From Ichthyenterobacterium magnum (GTDB lineage Bacteria > Bacteroidota > Bacteroidia > Flavobacteriales > Flavobacteriaceae), in contig NZ_RAQJ01000003.1 in assembly GCF_003610635.1 (NCBI RefSeq), positions 1 to 64,000 of the forward strand: a DNA stretch of 64,000 nt, read 5' to 3'. Below the pieces are notes generated by a model. The model had not been told where the DNA came from. It saw nothing but the letters and a program-made list of their open reading frames with translations, and searched no databases. Shown piece by piece: positions 53,219 through 60,910 of this stretch (position 1 is the first letter of the stretch; every line of letters begins with the position of its first letter). The position numbers and the translations under genes were made by a program.

Positions 53219-55144
53219 ATGAAAACAAAATTTTTAATTATAACATTTGCTTTAAGTAGTACTTTCATGATAGCTCAAAAGAAGCTAGCAGATAAGTTTT
53301 TTAGCAATTATGGTTATGTAAAAGCTAGTGAGCTTTACGAAGATGCCGTAAAAAAAGGTGATAGTAGCGAACATGTGTTAACACGTTTGGGGGATTGTTA
53401 TTACAACAACTCCAATTCTGAAAAAGCAGCACTTTGGTTCGGAAAAGCTGTAAACAAGTATGATGATATTAACCCTGAATACTTATACAAATACATTCAA
53501 TCTTTAAAAAGTTTAGGTAATTATACTGAAGCTGATATTTGGATGGATAAGTTTATGAAAATCCAAAACGGAGACACAAGGATTAAAGGCTACAATACTG
53601 AAAACATTGATAAATACAATGAATTAAGTTCAGCAAATGAAGAGTTAGTTGTTCGCTTAAAAAATATGCCTTTTAATACAAAGTATTCAGATTTCGGAAC
53701 TTTTATTAAAGACAATCAACTTTACTTTGCCTCTGCTAGAAATACAGATGAGAAAAAAATGTATAGTTGGAATGACGAGCCATTTTTAGATATCTACCAA
53801 GTATCGGTAGAAAAAAATGATGACAATAAATTTGAATATGGTTCTGCTGATTTTATTACAGCAACAGATGTAAATACAGATTATCATGAGGCATCTGTAG
53901 CTATTACTAAAGATGGTAAAACCATGTATTTTACGAGAGATAATGTTACTCGTAAAAACAAACTAGATTACGATAAAAAAGGAACGTCACACTTAAAAAT
54001 TTACAGTGCATCATTAGTTGGCGACAATTGGGAAAACATTGTTGAACTTCCATTTAATGATGATATCTATTCAACAGGTCATCCAACACTAAGTGCCGAT
54101 GAGACTAAACTATATTTTGTTTCAGACAGAGAAGGTGGTTTAGGTCAAACAGATATCTATAAAGTAGATATTTTAGGTAATAATGAATTTAGTGAACCTG
54201 AAAATTTAGGAGAAAGAATAAATACTCAAGGACGAGAAATGTTTCCTTTTATTAGCAAAGACAGTACATTCTATTTTTCTTCAGATGGGCATTTAAATCT
54301 TGGATTATTAGATATTTTTAAATCTAATATCTTAAAAGATAATACTGCGCAAGCAGAAAACATGGGAGCTCCATATAATAGTGGCTTTGATGATTTTGCA
54401 TATTTTATTAATGAAGGAGAAACTGAAGAAGACAAAACAGGGTACTTCTCTTCTAACAGACCTGGAGGTCAAGGAAGTGATGATATTTATGGTTTTGATG
54501 CTAGTATTTGTAAACAACAAATAGAAGGTATTGCTAGAGATAAAGATACAAATGAAATCTTATCTGGAGTTACAATAAAACTTATAAATGAAGTTGGTAA
54601 AGTAATCTCTGAAGTCACTACAACAGAAGATGGAGAATATAAATTTGAAGCAGACTGTAATAAAAAGTATACTGTAGTAGGAACTAAAGAAGACTACAAA
54701 GACGACTTAAAAGATATTACTACAGATAATGAGCACGAAAAAGTGAACAATGCAGATTTATATCTTGAGCCATTAATAAAAGACAATCAAATTGTTATCA
54801 ATCCAATATTCTTTGATTTCGATAAATGGAATATTAGAACAGATGCACAATATGAGTTAGAAAATATTGTAGATGTAATGAGAACACATCCAACAATGGT
54901 TATAAAGATTGAATCTCATACAGATAGTAGAGGAAGTGATCGTTATAACATGAAATTATCTGACAGACGTGCAAAATCTACAAGAGATTATATTATCTCT
55001 AGAGGTATTGCTGCAGAACGAATAGAAAGTGCATTAGGCTTTGGTGAATCTCAATTACTAAACAAATGCTCTAATGGCGTTAAATGTAGTAAAGAAGAAC
55101 ATCAATTAAATAGACGTTCTTACTTCTATATACTAAAAGATTAA
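53219..55144 (+). CDS. OmpA-family protein with TPR, PD40 and carboxypeptidase-regulatory-like domains (PorE-like)
   Basis: 641 residues. Signal peptide ending IAQ; TPR-like helices (about 20-125); PD40/WD40-like propeller with DGKTMYFTRDN, ADETKLYFVSDREGGLGQTDIYKV and DSTFYFSSDGH repeats (about 140-420); a carboxypeptidase-regulatory-like module IEGIARDKDTNEILSGVTI (about 437-510); and a C-terminal OmpA domain PIFFDFDKWNIR ... IESHTDSRGSDRYNMKLSDRRA for peptidoglycan binding. Links the surface adhesin/PorP pair to the wall. Confidence 0.92.
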   Translation: MKTKFLIITFALSSTFMIAQKKLADKFFSNYGYVKASELYEDAVKKGDSSEHVLTRLGDCYYNNSNSEKAALWFGKAVNKYDDINPEYLYKYIQSLKSLGNYTEADIWMDKFMKIQNGDTRIKGYNTENIDKYNELSSANEELVVRLKNMPFNTKYSDFGTFIKDNQLYFASARNTDEKKMYSWNDEPFLDIYQVSVEKNDDNKFEYGSADFITATDVNTDYHEASVAITKDGKTMYFTRDNVTRKNKLDYDKKGTSHLKIYSASLVGDNWENIVELPFNDDIYSTGHPTLSADETKLYFVSDREGGLGQTDIYKVDILGNNEFSEPENLGERINTQGREMFPFISKDSTFYFSSDGHLNLGLLDIFKSNILKDNTAQAENMGAPYNSGFDDFAYFINEGETEEDKTGYFSSNRPGGQGSDDIYGFDASICKQQIEGIARDKDTNEILSGVTIKLINEVGKVISEVTTTEDGEYKFEADCNKKYTVVGTKEDYKDDLKDITTDNEHEKVNNADLYLEPLIKDNQIVINPIFFDFDKWNIRTDAQYELENIVDVMRTHPTMVIKIESHTDSRGSDRYNMKLSDRRAKSTRDYIISRGIAAERIESALGFGESQLLNKCSNGVKCSKEEHQLNRRSYFYILKD

Positions 55145-55163
55145 ATTACCCTCAATTTAAATA

Positions 55164-55306
55164 AAAAAGAGACTGTCTAAAAAGTAATTATGTTGTCATT
55201 TTGAGCGGAGTCGAAAAATCTCAATTATCTATAAATTAATTTTTTTTGATTTTTTTGAGATTCTTCATTTTCATTCAGAATGACACTTTTTAGACAGTCT
55301 CTTTTT
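55164..55306. repeat. REP-like long inverted repeat, probable terminator
   Basis: Outer arms AAAAAGAGACTGTCTAAAAAGT and the complement ACTTTTTAGACAGTCTCTTTTT enclose inner arms containing GAGCGGAGTCGAAAAATCTC and GAGATTCTTC...GAATGAC. The inner motif is a repeat family I know to be dispersed in Bacteroidota genomes. It lies between convergent genes and would also end both transcripts. Confidence 0.8.
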
Positions 55307-55320
55307 GCTTTATACAAAAT

Positions 55321-56061
55321 TTAGTACTTAAATATCTTTTTATAAGCTGTATTGTCTGAGTCATCAATAATAAATACGCTTATAGCATACAAGTCGTCAA
55401 CAAAATAATCGGTAACATACAATTCTTCTGTATCGTCATGTAAAGCTTTATCTGGAAATCCTTCAATTTGAATAATAAAATTTCCATTTTGTCTTAGATA
55501 AGCATAAGAAGCACCAATAACTACAGTAGAAAGTTTATCGGTTTCAAAATACTTCTCATAATAAACAGCTTCATTATGGTGTGTTCTAGCAAATTGATAA
55601 GCATAACTATGCCTTGGTATTGAATCTCCTTTTAAGTATGCATTAACAGCTTCATCAATCATAGCTTTTTGCTCAGTAGTATCATGACCGACAAAAAAAT
55701 TAGAAAGACCTTCTCTTCCTTTTCCATAATAAAACCTTTTATGATAATTTTTTATTCTTAAATCTTTATAACTTAAGGTATATAGCGTTAATTCTAGGCC
55801 CTGTCTTACGTCTTCTTTTCGCTTATGTATTAAGCAAACACCCACGCTATGAAACTTTGTTTCTTTAAATATTGAATCACTTAGCTTTCCTCCATTTTTA
55901 AACAGATTAATTGCGTATCTCTGAAATTCTGTAGTTAATGTACTATCATTTTCAATGTATAATTTATCTAGATAAACATCGTCTATATCCTTTTTAATAT
56001 TTGATTGGCCAACTACAAATAGTGTAGAAAAACATAAGAAAGTAAAATAGAAATATTTCAT
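55321..56061 (-). CDS. Secreted protein of unknown function
   Basis: 246 residues; signal peptide MKYFYFTFLCFSTLFVVGQ. The mature part has VGVCLIHKRKEDVRQGLELTLYTL, a His-rich patch HRKHYAYQFARTHHNEAVYYEKYF-like at about 150-175, and an acidic C-terminus with many Asp (YVTDYFVDDLYAISVFIIDDSDN). No family recognised. Separated from the CAP gene upstream by a terminator. Confidence 0.75.
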   Translation of the reverse strand: MKYFYFTFLCFSTLFVVGQSNIKKDIDDVYLDKLYIENDSTLTTEFQRYAINLFKNGGKLSDSIFKETKFHSVGVCLIHKRKEDVRQGLELTLYTLSYKDLRIKNYHKRFYYGKGREGLSNFFVGHDTTEQKAMIDEAVNAYLKGDSIPRHSYAYQFARTHHNEAVYYEKYFETDKLSTVVIGASYAYLRQNGNFIIQIEGFPDKALHDDTEELYVTDYFVDDLYAISVFIIDDSDNTAYKKIFKY

Positions 56062-56092
56062 TAAATAAATTTATCTAAATATAAGAAATAAA

Positions 56093-56118
56093 AAAAGCCA
56101 CAGTCTCCTGTGGCTTTT
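56093..56118 (-). terminator. Intrinsic terminator of the CAP-domain gene
   Basis: AAAAAGCCACAG-tctc-CTGTGGCTTTT; on the minus strand it is followed by a T-run, directly past the CAP gene stop. Confidence 0.88.
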
Positions 56119-56152
56119 CCTAATAATAAAACTTATAAAAGACTAACTATAA

Positions 56153-56647
56153 CTAACGTTTAATAAATATGTTTGTGTAATACCATCTTCCTTCTTCGTT
56201 TTGTTCTGCTGAAATATCAAAGTCTGTATAATCACCTTCAATATTAGCTCTATGTCCGTCACTATTTATCCAAGCGTTAACAACAGATTGTGCCGAACTA
56301 AAAGCATAAGCTACATTTTCTGATACCGCAGTAGCAGATGCGTTTTGCATTAAACTGTTTTTACGTTGAAAAAAATTATCGTGTGATACGTTATCTACTT
56401 CTACCATATAATCTGTATGCGTATATGCTACAGCTTTAATTGTATTATGGTTGTTTAAGGCGTTTAATCCTAAACTAATTCTATGAGCATTAATAAGCTC
56501 TAAAATTTCAATTTCTATATTTTTTGCTGGTGGTGGGTTTTGTAATGAAATGTTTGAAACTTCATCTTCTGGAAAATCTTCTGTTGAACATGAAAAAGAT
56601 AACATTCCGATTAATACCATGATTGGCAACAATTTAATAGTTTTCAT
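56153..56647 (-). CDS. CAP-domain (SCP/PR-1-like) lipoprotein
   Basis: 164 residues. Lipobox GMLSFSC (Cys20). CAP domain: EILELINAHRISLGLNALNNHNTIKAVAYTHTDYMVE, HDNFFQRKN, VSENVAYAF, NAWINSDGHRANIEGDYTDFDISAEQNEEGRWYYTNIFIKR, with conserved His, Glu and His of the CAP cavity. Extracytoplasmic; bacterial members have no agreed function. Confidence 0.9.
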   Translation of the reverse strand: MKTIKLLPIMVLIGMLSFSCSTEDFPEDEVSNISLQNPPPAKNIEIEILELINAHRISLGLNALNNHNTIKAVAYTHTDYMVEVDNVSHDNFFQRKNSLMQNASATAVSENVAYAFSSAQSVVNAWINSDGHRANIEGDYTDFDISAEQNEEGRWYYTNIFIKR

Positions 56648-56732
56648 AAGAGGGTTATTTAGATTTGGTACTCCAAAATAGAACCCTTATATGTCTTAAG
56701 CTGTTAACAAATTGTTAAAATCGACAAAATGC

Positions 56733-56776
56733 ATGCATTTCATCGAAAATATATGCAAATCATCGATGAAATGCAT
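56733..56776. promoter_or_regulatory. 13-bp inverted repeat upstream of the CAP gene
   Basis: ATGCATTTCATCG and CGATGAAATGCAT, perfect over 13 bp with an 18-base spacer that holds ATATATGCAAAT. No T-run follows, so it looks more like an operator for the CAP gene (start about 90 bp away on the minus strand) than a terminator. Further ATCGA/ATCGT motifs flank it. Confidence 0.45.
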
Positions 56777-56847
56777 AATTTTTAAACAAAAATCTGTCCT
56801 ACATCGTTTAAAAATGTATTTAATCGATATTTTTAAAAATGATTTTT

Positions 56848-57495
56848 TTAAGGTGAAAGTCGTTCAATCTTCCAGTTAAAATCTTCTTGTAATTGATATC
56901 GAATTCTGTCATGAAGCCTATTTGGTCGTCCTTGCCAAAATTCAATCTCAACAGGCTTGACAATAAAACCACCCCAAAAGTCAGGTCTAGAAATTTCTTT
57001 TCCTTCATATTTAACAATAAGCGCATTTAACTTATTATCAAGATCTTCTCTGCTCTTAATAACTTCACTCTGATTGGATACAATAGCACCCAACTGACTT
57101 CCTCTTGGACGAGATTCAAAATAACCATCGCTTAAATTTTCAGCAATCTTTTCGGCTTTACCTTTAATAATAACTTGTCGTTCGGCTCCATGCCAAAAAA
57201 ATGACAAACACACATTTGCATTGTTTAAAATTGCTTTTCCTTTTTCGCTATTATAATTGGTGTAAAAAATAAAACCCTCGTAAGTATATTTTTTTAGTAG
57301 CACTACTCTACTCTTTGGAAAACCATCTAACCCTATTGTAGATAAGGTCATTGCATTAGTTTCATCTGCGGGAAAGAATTTGTCTACTTCATGAAACCAT
57401 TGTTGAAATAACTCTAAAGGATTTTCTGAAACATCCTTTAATAATAGTTCGTGCTTTTCGTAAGACTTACGATAATTGCTTAAATCTTTTTCCAT
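56848..57495 (-). CDS. pdxH: Pyridoxamine 5'-phosphate oxidase
   Basis: 215 residues: NPLELFQQWFHEV, NAMTLSTIGLDGFPKSRVVLLKKYTYEGFIFYTNYNSEKGK, SFFWHGAERQVIIKGKAEKI, ESRPRGSQLGA, and the C-terminal WGGFIVKPVEIEFWQGRPNRLHDRIRY with Arg and His of the PLP site. FMN-dependent last step of pyridoxal phosphate salvage/biosynthesis. Confidence 0.95.
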   Translation of the reverse strand: MEKDLSNYRKSYEKHELLLKDVSENPLELFQQWFHEVDKFFPADETNAMTLSTIGLDGFPKSRVVLLKKYTYEGFIFYTNYNSEKGKAILNNANVCLSFFWHGAERQVIIKGKAEKIAENLSDGYFESRPRGSQLGAIVSNQSEVIKSREDLDNKLNALIVKYEGKEISRPDFWGGFIVKPVEIEFWQGRPNRLHDRIRYQLQEDFNWKIERLSP

Positions 57496-57567
57496 AATGC
57501 AATTTACAAGTTTTTAAAATTATACGGATTATGAATTTTCAGTAACTTTATAGCAAAACCATATATC

Positions 57568-58011
57568 ATGAAGTTTACCTGTGCTATAGATATTAATGCT
57601 CCAATTAATTATGTGTCAGAACTATTTAAAAATCCAGAGTATTTAAAATACCATCAGGATGGTTTTATATCTAAGGAACATTTAAGCGGAACTGTTGGTA
57701 GTAAAGCTGCAAAATCAAAACTAACTTATAAGAGATTAGAACTCATTGAAACGATTATAACAAATAATTTACCAGATGAGTTTATGGCACTTTATGAACA
57801 TAAACATACCACAAATACAATGAAGGTAAACTTTGAAGCATTATCTGATACTAAAACAAAGTATATTTCAGAAATTGAATATACAGCGTTTAATGGCTTT
57901 TTGATTAATGTGTTAGTAAAGCTGTTTCCAAGTATGTTTAAAAAACAAGTCTATAAATGGATGCAAAATTTTAAAACGTTTTGCGAATCAAAATATAGCG
58001 AGCAACACTAA
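57568..58011 (+). CDS. SRPBCC-family protein
   Basis: 147 residues; START-like fold beginning CAIDINAPINYVSELFKNPEYLKYHQDGF with a long C-terminal helix (NVLVKLFPSMFKKQVYKWMQNFKTFCE). Binds a small hydrophobic ligand in relatives; specific role unknown. Its end overlaps the convergent rnz gene by four bases. Confidence 0.85.
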   Translation: MKFTCAIDINAPINYVSELFKNPEYLKYHQDGFISKEHLSGTVGSKAAKSKLTYKRLELIETIITNNLPDEFMALYEHKHTTNTMKVNFEALSDTKTKYISEIEYTAFNGFLINVLVKLFPSMFKKQVYKWMQNFKTFCESKYSEQH

Positions 58012-58913
58012 AATTCAAATACTTTACCATCTTCTGCTAACTCTACATTTTTAAAAATTGTTTGAGCTTCAGTTTTAAATTCATTTAAATCATTATAGCG
58101 TGTAGAATAATGACCAAGAACAAGTGTATTAGCTTTAGCTTGTTTGGCTATACTAGCTGCTTGTTTTGCTGTACTATGTTTGGTTGGTGCTGCTAGTTTT
58201 TCATGCTTATCTAAAAAAGTAGACTCATGATATAGTACATCTACATCTTTTATGGTCTCAAGCATGGCTTCATTATAAGCAGTATCACTACAAAACGCAT
58301 AACTTTTTGGTTTGTTTGCTGGTTTGGTTACGGTTTTATTTTTAACAAGATTACCTTGTTTATTTTCTACATCAAAACCTTGCTTTAACTTTCTGTAATA
58401 TGCCACCTCAATGCCTGCATTTAAAACAGCGTTCATATCTAATTTACGCTCGCCTTCTTTTTCTTTAAATAAAAACCCATTTGTGTATATACGATGTATT
58501 AAAGGAATTGTATGCACTTCTACTTTATCATCTTCAAAAATTAGTTCAGATTTTTTTGAAGTCAATTCATGAAATATAAGCTTATAGTTGGTCCATGAAT
58601 CTGCTAACTTCATTTGAAGCGTTATCATTTCCTTTATGCCTTTAGGTCCATAAATATGCAAATCTGCTTCTCTAGTAAGTAACCTAAATGTAGAAATTAA
58701 ACCAACCAAACCAAAAACATGGTCGCCATGTAAATGCGAAATAAAAATATGTTTAATTCTAACAAACTTTACTTTATTTCTACGTAATTCAACCTGTGTG
58801 CCTTCTCCACAATCTATTAAAAACGTGTGATTATTGATTTCTAAAACCTGAGATGTAGGATTTGTATTTGTTCTAGGAGTAGCACTATAGCAGCCAAGTA
58901 TTGTGAGTTTCAT
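58008..58913 (-). CDS. rnz: Ribonuclease Z
   Basis: 301 residues of the tRNase Z metallo-beta-lactamase type: LTILGCYSATPR, zinc motif ISHLHGDHVFGLVGLI, the exosite helix area, CSDTAYNEAM, HESTFLDKH and LGHYSTRYND. Endonuclease that trims tRNA 3' trailers. Last of the minus-strand pyr operon. Confidence 0.95.
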   Translation of the reverse strand: MKLTILGCYSATPRTNTNPTSQVLEINNHTFLIDCGEGTQVELRRNKVKFVRIKHIFISHLHGDHVFGLVGLISTFRLLTREADLHIYGPKGIKEMITLQMKLADSWTNYKLIFHELTSKKSELIFEDDKVEVHTIPLIHRIYTNGFLFKEKEGERKLDMNAVLNAGIEVAYYRKLKQGFDVENKQGNLVKNKTVTKPANKPKSYAFCSDTAYNEAMLETIKDVDVLYHESTFLDKHEKLAAPTKHSTAKQAASIAKQAKANTLVLGHYSTRYNDLNEFKTEAQTIFKNVELAEDGKVFEF

Positions 58914-58921
58914 ATAGTAAA

Positions 58922-59254
58922 TTAAAACCCTAAATCACGTTCTATTTCTTCCATTTCAATAATATCGTGTGCTTCTTGAAGTGTAGGCACAACAACAATT
59001 TCATCTGGCGTTTCATTTATATCTGTTTTATTTGTAACAATCACAAACGAAAGCTTTGAAGCTCTATGCATATTTGAGATTTGTAAAAACTCAACAATTT
59101 GTTCTAAAGGAATTTTATTTAAGCTTGTAAGACATACAATAATATTGTCGTTCTTAAAACGCTCATATAAAACATCAATTTTCTTAACTAACTCAATCAC
59201 TGAAGCTTTTTCTTGAGTGATAATACTTGTATTTCCTGTTTTATCAAAAATCAT
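58922..59254 (-). CDS. Small protein between pyrB and rnz, STAS-like, function unknown
   Basis: 110 residues with alternating strands and helices (NIIVCLTSLNKIPLEQIVEFLQISNMHRASKLSFVIVTNK) and an acidic C-terminus. It resembles a STAS-type fold but I cannot prove it. Such genes are often mislabelled after their neighbour rnz. It is four bases from pyrB and eight from rnz, so it is co-translated with them. Confidence 0.8.
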   Translation of the reverse strand: MIFDKTGNTSIITQEKASVIELVKKIDVLYERFKNDNIIVCLTSLNKIPLEQIVEFLQISNMHRASKLSFVIVTNKTDINETPDEIVVVPTLQEAHDIIEMEEIERDLGF

Positions 59255-59258
59255 AATC

Positions 59259-60188
59259 TTAGTGTTTAATTTTAGATGCTAATAAATAAATTACCGCCAT
59301 TCTAATAGCAACACCATTTTGAACTTGGTCAAGAATGATTGCCTGTTTAGAATCTGCAACATCACTCGTGATTTCTACACCACGATTAATTGGTCCTGGA
59401 TGCATTATCGTTATTTCCTTATCTAAAGAATTTAATAAAGCTTTATTTACACCAAACTGCTGTGTGTACTCTCTTGTAGAAGGAAAATAACTTATATCCA
59501 TTCGTTCATTTTGAACACGTAACATATTGGCAACATCACACCAATTTAACGCTTTACGTAAATTTGTTTCAACTTTCACGCCAAGTTTGTCTATATACTT
59601 TGGAATAAGTGTTTTTGGGCCGCAAACCATAACATTTGCACCTTGTAATTGCAAGGCATAAATATTAGACAGTGCTACTCTACTATGCAAAATATCACCA
59701 ACAATTACTACATTTTTTCCTTTAACATTTCCTAAACGTTCTCTAATAGAATAACTATCAAGTAAAGCTTGAGTTGGATGCTCATGTGCGCCATCTCCTG
59801 CATTTATAATACTTGCATTAACATGTTGCGATAAAAAAACACCAGCTCCAGGATTTGGGTGGCGCATGACTACCATATCAACTTTCATTGATAAGATATT
59901 GTTTACAGTATCTATTAAGGTTTCTCCTTTTTTAACTGAAGATTGTGAAGCAGAAAAATTTATAACATCTGCAGATAACCGTTTTTCAGCAAGCTCAAAA
60001 GATAATTTTGTTCTAGTTGAGTTTTCAAAAAATAGGTTAGCAATAGTAATGTCTCTAAGCGAAGGTACTTTTTTAATTGGTCTGTTTATCACTTCTTTAA
60101 AGTGATCTGCAGTTTCAAAAATAAGCTGAATATCTTGTTGATTAAGATATTTAATTCCTAATAAGTGATTAACACTTAACTCGCTCAT
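59259..60188 (-). CDS. pyrB: Aspartate carbamoyltransferase catalytic subunit
   Basis: 309 residues: carbamoyl-phosphate site FENSTRTKLSFE, SSVKKGETL loop, GDGAHEHPTQALLD, MLRVQNERMD, and IMHPGPINRGVEI. Catalyses carbamoyl phosphate plus aspartate to carbamoyl aspartate in pyrimidine synthesis. No pyrI is next to it. Confidence 0.96.
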   Translation of the reverse strand: MSELSVNHLLGIKYLNQQDIQLIFETADHFKEVINRPIKKVPSLRDITIANLFFENSTRTKLSFELAEKRLSADVINFSASQSSVKKGETLIDTVNNILSMKVDMVVMRHPNPGAGVFLSQHVNASIINAGDGAHEHPTQALLDSYSIRERLGNVKGKNVVIVGDILHSRVALSNIYALQLQGANVMVCGPKTLIPKYIDKLGVKVETNLRKALNWCDVANMLRVQNERMDISYFPSTREYTQQFGVNKALLNSLDKEITIMHPGPINRGVEITSDVADSKQAIILDQVQNGVAIRMAVIYLLASKIKH

Positions 60189-60241
60189 ATTGTTTTAGTT
60201 TTCAGTTTACAGTATCAGTTTTAAGTACTCATCTGCAACTT

Positions 60242-60781
60242 TTAGTTATTAACTAAATAAACTGAATCTTCGCCTTGGTTTTCTTTCCAGTTTACTTTTA
60301 CTGTTTCATTATTTATGGCATCTACTTGTCGTCCTCTATAATTAGGCTGTATTGGTAAATGTCTACTAAATCGTCTATCAATTAACGTTAGTAATTCTAT
60401 TTCATTTGGTCGCCCAAATGATTGAATTGCAGTTAAAGCCGCTCTAATACTACGTCCTGTATACAATACATCATCAATAAAAACAATGCTTTTGTTTTCG
60501 ACTAAAAAATTAATCTCTGTTGTATTGGCTTCTAGTGTTTTTTCGCCTCTTCTAAAATCATCTCTAAAAAAAGTGATATCTAAATGTCCTAGCTTAATAT
60601 CTTTAATCTTATAATCATTTTCTAAGATTTTTGCTAAACGATTAGCTAAGTATTTTCCTCTTGGTTGTATACCAATTAATACTGTATCACTAAATTTGTT
60701 ATGATTTTCAATAAGTTGACAAGCCAATCGATGAAGAATGATGTTTACCTCTTTTGCGTTAAGTAAAACTTTTTGACTCAT
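60242..60781 (-). CDS. pyrR: Bifunctional pyr operon regulator / uracil phosphoribosyltransferase
   Basis: 179 residues with the PRPP motif SIVFIDDVLYTGRSIRAAL and the preceding basic RPRGK-type loop (GIQPRGKYLANRLAKIL). PyrR members either regulate pyr transcripts by RNA binding or act as UPRTase. First gene of the minus-strand pyrR-pyrB-rnz set; no obvious PyrR-type leader hairpin was seen in the short upstream region. Confidence 0.93.
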   Translation of the reverse strand: MSQKVLLNAKEVNIILHRLACQLIENHNKFSDTVLIGIQPRGKYLANRLAKILENDYKIKDIKLGHLDITFFRDDFRRGEKTLEANTTEINFLVENKSIVFIDDVLYTGRSIRAALTAIQSFGRPNEIELLTLIDRRFSRHLPIQPNYRGRQVDAINNETVKVNWKENQGEDSVYLVNN

Positions 60782-60859
60782 ATACTATCCAAACGTATTT
60801 GGAGAACAAAGGTAATGCAAAATTTTAAAAATGTTAGGCTTTAAATTAGCATAAATTAA

Positions 60860-60887
60860 AAAAGCCTCTCATTTCTGAAAGGCTTTT
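60860..60887 (-). terminator. Intrinsic terminator of rpsA
   Basis: AAAGCCTCTCA / TGAAAGGCTTT hairpin with one mismatch, followed on the minus strand by a T-run; just past the rpsA stop. Confidence 0.85.
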
Positions 60888-60910
60888 AAATTTATAATGT
60901 TAGAAAAGGG

